Shown: positions 56,105-64,000 of the stretch, one piece after another
Layout: each line of letters starts with the position of its first letter
Numbering within the stretch: position 1 is the stretch's first letter
Source of the DNA: Taudactylus pleione
Taxonomy: Eukaryota > Chordata > Amphibia > Anura > Myobatrachidae
Reading direction: 5' to 3'
NCBI GenBank assembly: GCA_031769625.1
Contig: JAUIMM010000200.1
Span: forward strand, 56,316,001 to 56,380,000
DNA: 64,000 nucleotides
Position numbers and translations under genes: made by a program
The notes under the pieces: model-generated
What the model saw: the letters and a program-made list of their open reading frames with translations, nothing else
The model's database searches: none
Told to the model about the DNA's origin: nothing

Positions 56105-56884
56105 GTACCAGGTCTCCCCAAAAAAGTAGTGACTTTGTTCTTATACTGTATACAATGGAATCTACTTTTGCCAATCTTGCTATAGCATGGGATTGGGAAT
56201 GAGAATTCTAAAGTAGAGACACAGTGAAGTAAATAAAGCAACTGCTTCTGCTGCTGGCGCTAGTCTGTGGTTTACACTCTACTCTGTTGCCTAGCAGCGC
56301 AGTGTGTCAGCGCTGAGTCGCAGCCGGTGAGAGAGCAGGGAAGGGAGAAAAGTATCTGGTCTGTAGTATCATTCAATTTCCCAGCAGGATAGTCAGTGGT
56401 CAATGGTGCAGGGGACCTCAGTGCGCACAGAGGTACCCCGTGAGCGATGCTGATGCGCATTTATATAGTACTTATATAATTCAGTCAGTAAAAGAGACAC
56501 ATTGGGGCCTATTTATTAACATTATTTTACTAAAATAAAGTGAAAAAGGGTGTTTTCACATAAATTTACTAAAGGGCAATTGGAGTAGAATTAGTAAAAT
56601 TTTACTCCAAACCGTATTTATTACATATTTTTAGAAAGCAGATCACATATTCCATAATTGTAATGGGAAATGTGATCTGGCCAGATTTACTAAAATCCAG
56701 GGTTTCTCCCGGTTCCTAACAGGCAGAGCAGAGCTGGGAGCCGGGCCCCAGGGATCAGCTGTGTGTTCTAAATAGACCACAAGCTGATCACTGCAAGAAA
56801 AAAAAATAGTAAAAAAAAAAACAACTTACCTGCATCAAGGAAAGGGTGATCAGTGCTCCAGTGATGTCCTCTGGGGCTCCAGTC

Positions 56885-56980
56885 AGCTGGTCTCCGGGCT
56901 CCTGCACTGTGACCCTGGTCAGCTGCTGCATAGAATAGCTGACCGAGGTCACAGTGCAGGAGTCGGGAGACCAGCTCACA
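56885..56980. repeat. Strong hairpin, ~40-bp stem
   Basis: Arms AGCTGGTCTCCGGGCTCCTG/CACTGTGACC and their inverse GGTCACAGTGCAGGAG/TCGGGAGACCAGCT enclose a loop containing CTGCTGCATAGAATAGC. Two mismatches were seen. It lies in the right part of the 54,849-57,695 element and may belong to a further nested palindromic element. Confidence 0.75.
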
Positions 56981-57810
56981 CTACAACCGCATTTTAAATC
57001 TTTAAAACTAGAAGGAGTGGCATAAGGGCATCTAATGCAGTATAAACGGGCATGATTGAGGGCCCCTGGCATATGTAGGGGCATGAGGGCACTCTGCCGT
57101 AAGTAGGGGCATGAGGGACTCTGATGCCATAAATGAATTTTTTCTATCTTTATTAGAGTGGTAAATAAATTGCCTGAAATCTGACAAATAAAATAATGGT
57201 TGTTACCCTACTGCAGGTTAGGCCATGCCCCATGGTCATGCTCCCTCTTCGGCAATCTGAAAAGAAAAAAGTGGTAACCCTAAGTATAGGGGAGATACAG
57301 TGATACAGAGATGCAGAACTGTGATCAAGAGACCAAAAATCACTCAATAAGGCCTGTGTAATTCTTCTGTAATGGACAGACCATCCCAAAACAGCAACAG
57401 TCAGGGATGTATAGGGAGTTCATGAACCATAACTACATCAAAGAACTGCGAAATGGAACTCTGATCTTATATTTTTACATTTATTAATTAATTGTATTTA
57501 TTTTCTATTAAGAACTTCTCATTATATTGTATTATTTTATATTTTTTCAGAAATGTATAGTTTTCGATTGAGAATAAGTTATTTATTAGGAATGTGGTGT
57601 GCCAAATATTGGGTAGATGATCATTTTTTTCATAATTGGGAGGGGTCCTGCCAAATTCATTTTCTGGGCCCCACAATTTCTTGATGACAGCCCTGATCAG
57701 CATTCCAGTAAATGTCCAATAACCTCATTACAATTTGAGTGCAAATGGGTCATCTCTAAAATTAAAGCCTTTTGAGTCCTAATTTTAGAATCCCTGACAA
57801 AAAGAATATA

Positions 57811-58249
57811 CAGGTGATTTTCCCATATCCAAATATTCCGAAATACGGAATATTCCGAAATACAGATTTTTTTGGCTTGACTGAGATAATGAAATCTTAG
57901 ATTTTTGATGGTTCAATGTACACAAACTTTGTCTAAGGCACAAATTATTAAAAATAATGTATACAATTACCTTCAGGCTGTGTGTATAGGGTGTATATGA
58001 AACATAACTGAATTTCATGTATGTAAACAAACTTTGTTTGAGCTACAAAATTATTGAAAATATTGTATAAAATTACCTGCAGGCTGTGTGTATAAGGTGT
58101 ATATAACACATAAATGCATTCTTTGTGTATATTTGGGTTCTATTCCCAAGATATCTCATTATGATATGCAAATATTCCAAAATACGGAATATTCCATTAT
58201 CCAAAATACCCCTGGTCCCAAGCATTTTGGATATCGAAGACTCAACCTG
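57811..58249. mobile_element. Tigger-like (pogo) non-autonomous element, copy 2
   Basis: Left end CAGGTGATTTTCCCATATCC, right end GATATCGAAGACTCAACCTG, TA on both sides. It is collinear with copy 1 (7,661-8,101), including AATACGGAATATTCC blocks and GGTCCCAAGCATTTTGGATA. Length 439 bp. No transposase. Confidence 0.88.
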
Positions 58250-58251
58250 TA

Positions 58252-59448
58252 GTACTAAAGCAAGCAATAGCATTATTACCTCCACAGTACAGTAAATTAT
58301 AGTTACTGCCTGGCTTCAATTATGAGATATTGTGCTGTGTTAATTCTCTGTGCCTGGAAACTAAATATAATAGTTTTCCTTCACATCACAAATCGAGTTA
58401 CTTGTCACTAGGGAGACGACCAATCCGTTATCTGTCATTACCACTGTGAGAGACATCTTTATTCTCTGCTTTTATAACTGGTTTGCTCACTTTAAGCCCA
58501 TCATTAGATTCCCCACATCTTGCTTCTGCACATTTTCCTTTGTACTAAGTTGTTACACTTACTGCTATCTACCTTGTGTAGTTAAACAGTTGTGGTATTA
58601 TGTTTGATGTCTGCAGTCATTATTTGAAATTTGGTCACTATTTTAGCAAAAAAAAGACATTTCTCGAAATTATATATTGTAAAAGCAACCATTTGACCTT
58701 TGTGCACACAATTACATAGACTATGCTTTGTGTTTTCCTTTTCTTTCTTTGGTGCGGTTTGGCTTTTTTGTGTTTATTTTTTGTTTTTGTTGTCTTTTTA
58801 TTACATATTTGTTCACTACTTTGCATCCTCTGGTTCTAATTAGAAGGAAGCAGCAGCAGAAAAAAAAGCTAAATAAGTCAGACTGCTGCTAAACCCCCCC
58901 CAAAAAAAACAATTGATACAAAAAGCTGTTATGTGGCCGAGATGTTGGTAGACCTTACTATGCCAATTAATAACAACTTAAACATCCAAATTATCATTAA
59001 GTCTAACTCCTGTATTAAAATGGTTAAATTGTAATTTCTGCATTACTTGTGCTTCCATGGCATCTTTTAATCTTGCTGTTTTTCCTAGATGATTGTCAAT
59101 TAAAATGTTCAAAGCTGAGAGATCTATTGTCTTTCTACTACATCTGCACCTGCAATCTGCAGACACCAGTAATTACATGAAATTTTCTCCAACTTGCTTA
59201 ATTATGCTACATATGTTTATAAAATGTGTAAGGAAATGCGACAAGTCACTGTGACAAAGTTTAAACTACAGTAGTTGTTTTATGATGGACAGTATTCTGT
59301 AATCTTATGTATTGCTTAAATGTCTCTTCATTGCTCACAATCTGTCAATCTCAGATGTTGCCTTAAACATCAGTGACACATATGGAAATTGCAATCACGT
59401 CTGCAACATGGCGATTAAAAAATAAAAATCACTTGCAGTTAAATGGAC
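58252..59448. other. AT-rich unassigned sequence
   Basis: No gene or clear element end. T-rich and A-rich runs (58,735-58,800, 58,855-58,920). Confidence 0.4.
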
Positions 59449-59451
59449 TGA

Positions 59452-59939
59452 GGGCCTGATTCAGAGGCGCTTGCTATTTGCGAGTGCTCGCTCTGAATCA
59501 GGGTGGGGTGTTTTTTTTATTCTGGCCTCCAGGCCACTCGCTAAGCTCGCTAAGCTGTGAGTGACCACCGATTATCGTGACCATTGAGCTTGCGAAGAGA
59601 CCCTGTGGTAGGGTCTCAGGTCTCGCAAGCCCGAGTGGATTTACTGCTCTAATAGAGCAGGAAGTCCACTACTGACATCACTCGTGATGTCAGTAGGGCC
59701 ACCCACAAACGGCAGGTGTTCCTTCGGGACAGCCTCCGTTTGTCCAGCCACCCCTCTTACCCGCCTACAAAACGGGGCGAGCTGTCGATCAACATCGACA
59801 GCCGCCCCTTCTTGTAGCGAGCCCTGAAGCGAGTGAAGTTCTCACTTGCTACGAGGCGCGCGCGCCGCACATGAGCTTTGGGCCACCATCGGCCCGCTTG
59901 CGAGCATTATGTGCTCGCGAGCGGGTCTGAATCAGGCCC
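59452..59939 (-). mobile_element. Multi-hairpin TIR element, family A, copy 3
   Basis: Begins GGGCCTGATTCAGAGGCGC and ends GCGGGTCTGAATCAGGCCC, with TGA on both sides (59449-59451, 59940-59942). It is in the opposite orientation to the copy at 61,926. The palindrome CTACTGACATCACTCGTG and its continuation lie at about 59,662-59,690. The remaining hairpins follow in reversed order. A T8 run near 59,511 corresponds to the A15 run of copy 2. Non-coding. Confidence 0.88.
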
Positions 59940-60334
59940 TGAGTTCCATGCAAGTCCATTTTGTGGACAAATCTTGTAATTTTTTTTGCACTGTGTAATA
60001 GCTAGAGCCAAGCACCCGCAAAATTAAGCCTGGAATGGCACACTGCAACCAGTATCGCTGCAGCCAGTATAGCTGCTGCAGCACATCCAAAGGACACACC
60101 CTGCAGCCCGTAGAGCCGATTGAAGCACCCTGAGGATGCGCCAGGCAGAGCCATACTTCCCAGTGCCATAATGGCATCATGTGCTCAGGGGGCGAGGCCG
60201 GCACAGTTCCGCTCTGTGACGGCACTGGGCGGTTCCGTGCACTCGCATTGTTGCCACCCAGCTGCTGCCCGGAGACACCCAATTTCATGGAAAGACAAAT
60301 CTGTCCAAGTTCCTTATGAATAAGAATTGTTTGT

Positions 60335-60681
60335 TTCGGCCTCCTGGCCACTCGCACAGCTGTGGGTGACAGGGTCTCATGAGAGGGTCTCGTTCCTGCA
60401 AGCCCCAGTGAGCGTCCGTCTCTAAATAGAGCCGGAAGCTCACCACTGACATCACTGGTGATGTTAGTGGTGCCTCTCACAAACAGCAGGCGTTCCTTCA
60501 GGAACGCCTCCGTTTGTGTAGCCACGCCCCCTGCCTGCCTCCAAAACAGGGCGAGCTGTCAATCACAATCGACAGCCGCCCCTTTTTGGTGCGAGACCAT
60601 AGCGACAGAGGCGGCGCATGCGCAGAGGGCAAACATCGACACGCTTGCGAGCGCATAGCGCTTGCAAGCGGGTCTGAATCA
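60335..60681 (-). mobile_element. Multi-hairpin TIR element, family A, truncated copy 4
   Basis: It aligns with the 59,452 copy from GGCCTCCTGGCCACTCGC onwards and ends GGGTCTGAATCA, lacking the final GGCCC. Hairpins include the palindromic CCACTGACATCACTGGTGAT (about 60,441) and GGCGTTCC...GGAACGCC with its flanks (about 60,488-60,515). Both outer ends are damaged, so no TSD is visible. Confidence 0.8.
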
Positions 60682-60801
60682 TCTGCACTGTTCCATCCCT
60701 ATTCTCCCACCTGCCTATCCTCCCTTCCCCTGTGCAGTACTATATTTTCACCCCTTACTCAATTTGCAAAACACATGTACATACACAAACACACACACTG
60801 T

Positions 60802-61222
60802 GGGCCTGATTCAGCATGCACTGCTGAATGCAGATTCCCGATGTTTGGGAATCTCTGCAGGCGTGGGGAGAGGGCGGTGACAACCTCCATTATCTATAAC
60901 GGAGGTGTGTCACTGCCATTGGGGGGGAAGGAAGAGGCCAGGATCTCCGTCAGGTGACAGAGATTTCCTGGCCTTTACCTCTAAACTGCGGCGGCCAACT
61001 GCAGGATCCAATGGGTCACCGCAGCCGGCCGATGGTATGCAGATTAACCAATGCTGCATTGAACAACACAGCTCGGTTAAGTAATGCAGAGGGGAGAGCG
61101 TGATGCCTCCTGTGCATTACCATGTCTGCAATGGAATGCAATCGCAAAGCTGCCTGAGTGCATACATCATATCTATAGCCTGAGCGCAGCTTTGCAATTA
61201 CGATCCTTACAGAATCAGGCCC
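60802..61222. mobile_element. TIR element, GGGCCTGATTCAG ends, subfamily C
   Basis: Begins GGGCCTGATTCAGCATGC and ends ACAGAATCAGGCCC, flanked by TGT on both sides (60799-60801, 61223-61225). The interior has GGAATCTCTGCAGGCGTGGG, AGATTTCCTGGCC and AATCGCAAAGCTGCCTGAG, related to the 10,003 and 16,512 copies. Non-coding, 421 bp. Confidence 0.85.
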
Positions 61223-61225
61223 TGT

Positions 61226-61922
61226 GTACGGTGTGCTCTCCTCTCCGAGATCGGTTTCAGTTCAGCAGCCTGCAGCATTGAACCTCCAGGGTCCACTAGG
61301 TAGTAGGGCTACTGGGCATTTCCCTGGTATAAATTTAGGCCAATTCTGAGCCTGCCTATGTGATAGGCACCAAGATGATTCTGCTATGTGCAGATCAGAT
61401 ACATAAAAGTCCACAAAACCCTAAAATATGTAGGGGAGATTATATCCTGACAGGATTGCTAAACCCCATATATAAGGGCTAATGTGTTACCAGTTTTGTG
61501 GAAAATCCATCATTGAAGTTTCCCCCATATGTATGATCTCCAATATCTGATGCATTGGTTTCTATGGGGACTACAATCTAGCTGAAAATCTCAAACTCCA
61601 AAATGCTATTTGGAGCACAGGTTTTGATGGAGTTAGTCACTGATTGTATCTTATTGGATGCAATATTGCAAACATTTTCTCATGGCCTCATGGCCAGGCA
61701 TGATCATTACATCCGAAACCAAGGAAAGTAAAGGTTTTGCCGGGACAGCAAGATATCAGAGGAATTGTCCTGGCAACATTTACTTAATGCATTTGGTGAC
61801 ATCGCAAGTGCCTGTGATGTGCCTCGGTAATGATTGTAAATAAATTTAGATAATTAATACATTGGCCCTGTAATGTTTTAAGACATAATCCATGCAGGCA
61901 AAATACAATACAGCCCACGGAC
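61226..61922. other. Unassigned sequence
   Basis: No gene. CCCATATATAAGGGCTAATG and similar wording suggests old repeat material. No boundaries can be defined. Confidence 0.35.
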
Positions 61923-61925
61923 TGT

Positions 61926-62463
61926 GGGTCTCATTCAGACCCGCTCGCGAGCGCAGGACGCTCGCAAGCGGGTCGATGGTACCCAAATGCGCATGCGCAC
62001 GACGGAGGGAGCTCCGTCGTGCGCATGCGCGAGACCCGGCGAGCAACGGGGTAGCCGTCGCTCGGGGTCTCGCACCAAAGGGGGCGTGCTGTCGATGGTG
62101 AGTGACAGCACACCCCCTTTGGTGGGCGTGCCTGCCAGACGGAGGCATTCCCATGGGAACGCCTACCGTCTGGGTCCGGCCCCACTGACATCACTAGTGA
62201 TGTCAGTGGGAGTGATTTTGGCTCTGATAGAGCCAAAATCACTCCAGGGCTTGCGGCAACGAGACCCTACCGCAGGGTCTTGTCGCAAGCCCGATGGTCG
62301 CGATGGTCTTCACCATCGCGACCATCATCATGGACGCTCGCATAAGCTGTGGGTGGTAACCCACAGCTATGCGAGCGTCCAAGAGGCCGCTCCAAGTTTA
62401 GGTAGGAGGGCCCTGATTCAGAGCGAGCACTCTGGTCAGAGCGTCCGGCTCTGAATCAGGCCC
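61926..62463 (+). mobile_element. Multi-hairpin TIR element, family A, best copy
   Basis: Begins GGGTCTCATTCAGACCCGC and ends CTCTGAATCAGGCCC, with TGT on both sides (61923-61925, 62464-62466). About 11 hairpins lie end to end. Clear examples are the first stem GACCCGCTCGCGAGC (61,938-61,974), the 42-bp GCGCATGCGCACGACGGAG stem (61,989-62,030), AAAGGGGGCGTGCTGTC (about 62,077-62,121), GCCAGACGGAGGC (about 62,132-62,172), a perfect 30-bp palindrome (62,181-62,210), AGTGATTTTGGCTCT (62,211-62,243), CTTGCGGCAACGAGACCCT, GATGGTCGCGATGGT, TGGACGCTCGCATAAGCTGT, and a terminal hairpin that itself starts CCCTGATTCAGAGC. No protein is encoded. Confidence 0.93.
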
Positions 62464-62523
62464 TGTGTTTCCTTCTCTTTCCACTTCACACAGGCTAAGT
62501 GCCTTCAACATCATAAGCACAGT

Positions 62524-63123
62524 GGGCCTGATTCAGAGCCGCTCGTAAGCGGCCGCTCGTTCGCTCCGAGCGATGTTCGCACATCTGCGCATGCGTATGG
62601 GTTGTAAAATGCGCATGCGCCAACCAGTCAGTGCGGTCGGAAATCTTGTGCTCGCAAGATAGCGAGTGCCTGCTAATTTGAGTGACAGGATGAGGCGTTT
62701 GTGGGTGGTAACAGGGGAAGGTGCTTGAAAACGGGGAGTGGAGATCCGAACGCAGGCGTGCCAAACGGTCAAAACGGGCGTTTTAAGGGTGTGCATAATT
62801 AACAAAGCAGCGTCATCGACCACGTCACTTGGTTGTCTTTTAGCCTGAACTGCTCGCATGATTGCGGTAGGAAAATGCTACCACAAGCATAGCGAGCAGT
62901 TCATACGCCTTTCGATGTACTCGATTAATCTAATAAATAGCGGAGATGACGTATGATGCGAGCGGCCAGGGGGCGTCTTTACAAAATAGCGAGCGCATGT
63001 TTCGTTCGCTCGCTCAGACATAGAGGCGTCAACAGACCGCAAAGAGCGAGCGCTCAATTTAAATAGCCAGCCCCTTTTTCTGAACGAGAGTCCGCAAATA
63101 TCGTCCGGCTCTGAATCAGGCCC
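62524..63123. mobile_element. Subfamily B TIR element, long variant
   Basis: Begins GGGCCTGATTCAGAGCCGC and ends CCGGCTCTGAATCAGGCCC, with AGT on both sides (62521-62523, 63124-63126). It shares GAGTGACAGGATGAGGCG, TTTGTGGGTGGTAACAGGGG and CTGAACTGCTCGCA with the 13,255 element. Several short hairpins are present, but not a continuous train. Non-coding, 600 bp. Confidence 0.87.
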
Positions 63124-63126
63124 AGT

Positions 63127-63313
63127 ATTCTAATGAGATCTGATACAGGTCAGAGAATGCAGTGATCTCAGCAACTATAACATCACTGCACATGTGTACG
63201 AATTAATATGCGGTCATGATGAGGACGACGCTCACTACGTGTACAATAAGCAGGGCGTGCTTCCGAAAAAATTAAGGGGGATGGGCTCATGGGAAAATAG
63301 GTATATATATATG

Positions 63314-63349
<36 letters not shown>

Positions 63350-64000
63350 TAGTATACAGTATCTCCCTCTCTGTCAGGAACAAACAATTCTGTCGAGGCT
63401 CTGGCCAGAAAGAGACCAGTCTCACCTGCTATTGTGAGGTGCTGCAGAAATGAATCAATGGGTACTAGGCAGTCTTACTCATGGAACTGATCCCCTTCAA
63501 TGGCAATTTAGCATCACATAATTGATTCAGTCACTGAAAGCCAGGTTTCCTTTCCTCAGTGTCAGTCTGAGCCCAGGGTGGGATCTAGGAGCTCCACTGT
63601 GACAGTCAGTGGTCACGCTGCTCACATAGCCGTCGGGCCGCCCAGACAGCACTAGAGCAGGGAGGTCCAGTCTCTCCAGCCACGTGCCAGCTCCTGAAGC
63701 CGGCTACATTGCCCACTTTCACCAATGTAATTATCCACATACTTGCAAACTGAAGCTATCTGCCCTCCCCCCTCCCCCTCGTAGCTGCATGTCGCTGGCC
63801 GCGGCTGGGTCTGGGCGCCCTCCTCTATGTGGCGCCCTGTTTGGCTGCGTAAATGGTGTATCTGTAGAGCTGGCCCCGACAATGAGTATGTTGGCCTCGC
63901 AATGCCGGCACCCGGATCCCAAATGGATACAATGCTCCTTAAAGCATTTGACCCTTACCAGCTTTTTTAAAGTTATAACACCCGCATAGGTAAAATGCTG
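63127..64000. other. Unassigned sequence with TA tract and GC-rich end
   Basis: A (TA)n tract lies at about 63,300-63,346. From about 63,740 to 63,930 the sequence is GC-rich with several CpGs (GCTGGCCGCGGCTGGGTCTG). Open frames on both strands there show no domain. It could be the edge of a promoter or simply a GC-rich repeat. The window ends before this can be decided. Confidence 0.35.

Larger units (their letters stand above)
54849..57695. mobile_element. Large non-autonomous hAT-like element
   Basis: Starts CAGGGCTGCCATC and ends GATGACAGCCCTG. The 8-bp flanks are identical, ATCAGCAT (54841-54848, 57696-57703). At 2.85 kb it is long enough for a transposase gene, but I see no transposase motif in any frame. 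It contains a nested CATACTTGCC-type element (55,772-56,104), a piece beginning GGGGCCTATTTATTAAC (56,504) and a strong hairpin (about 56,885-56,980). Confidence 0.82.

Noticed and set aside
59932..60525. 197-codon minus-strand frame
   Set aside because: It overlaps the end of one multi-hairpin element and the start of another and changes character at their borders. No motif is present.
61924..62454. 176-codon plus-strand frame coinciding with a transposable element
   Set aside because: It coincides with the family A element, which is also open in other frames. The hairpin structure, not the frame, is conserved between copies.
63684..63989. GC-rich 101-codon frame at the right edge
   Set aside because: Both strands are open, no domain or signal sequence is clear, and the window ends here. 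Too weak to call a gene.
1..64000. CRISPR array or bacterial operon
   Set aside because: The regular repeats (40-bp satellite, 49-bp minisatellite) have no unique spacers between units. Gene density, elements and composition are those of a vertebrate genome.
1..64000. tRNA or rRNA genes and tRNA-derived SINEs
   Set aside because: I looked for A-box and B-box type sequences and found none convincing. A covariance-model scan would be needed to exclude them.

Overview
The window looks like intergenic DNA from a large, repeat-rich vertebrate genome, most likely an anuran amphibian. The evidence is the mixture of element types: a sushi-type (chromoviral) Ty3 retrotransposon, a Penelope-like element (PLE) with a GIY-YIG endonuclease, Helitron helicase debris, Tc1 and Tigger remnants, and very many short DNA transposons with terminal inverted repeats (TIRs). 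The species is inferred, not shown. I found no convincing host protein-coding exon, tRNA, rRNA or CRISPR array. Nearly all supported coding sequence belongs to transposable elements, and most of it is broken.

Layout. 0.5-3.1 kb: a 1.77-kb hAT-like element with a C-rich minisatellite and a row of six hairpins, then a 559-bp element ending in GGGCCTGATTCAG. 4.2-5.7 kb: a 40-bp satellite array split by a multi-hairpin element. 7-17 kb: Tigger, hAT-like and several TIR elements. 18.4-18.9 kb: a deleted Tc1 element. 19.9-26.4 kb: degenerate GCACTGTGTT repeats with a second multi-hairpin element, a GC-rich hAT-like fragment and two further hairpin elements. 27.7-28.8 kb: the 3' end of a Helitron, with the helicase C-terminus, split by a nested short element. 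30.6-31.8 kb: a 1.1-kb fold-back structure. 33.1-36.5 kb: a hAT-like element with a perfect 8-bp target site duplication (TSD), holding a PLE whose reverse-transcriptase segment is inverted relative to its endonuclease. 40.3-47.5 kb: a complete but decayed sushi-type LTR retrotransposon on the minus strand, whose LTRs carry a 49-bp minisatellite and differ by about 750 bp. 48.4-48.9 kb: a second Helitron fragment. 54.8-57.7 kb: a 2.85-kb hAT-like element with nested insertions. 57.8-58.2 kb: a second Tigger copy. 59.4-63.1 kb: a dense cluster of five GGGCCTGATTCAG elements.

The most unusual signal is architectural. One family (copies at 4,867, 20,065, 59,452, 60,335 and 61,926) consists almost entirely of about 11 consecutive hairpins in roughly 500-550 bp. 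Several hairpins keep their pairing between copies although both arms have changed. Similar hairpin trains occur here in elements with unrelated ends (a hAT-like element at 555-2,323, a GGGCGGGATGTACTAA element at 25,002 and TACCCCTTTTACAC elements at 8,981 and 11,034). Elements with GGGCCTGATTCAG ends carry exact 3-bp TSDs of varied sequence, which resembles but does not fully fit PIF/Harbinger. All boundaries were read by eye and none was checked against a repeat library.
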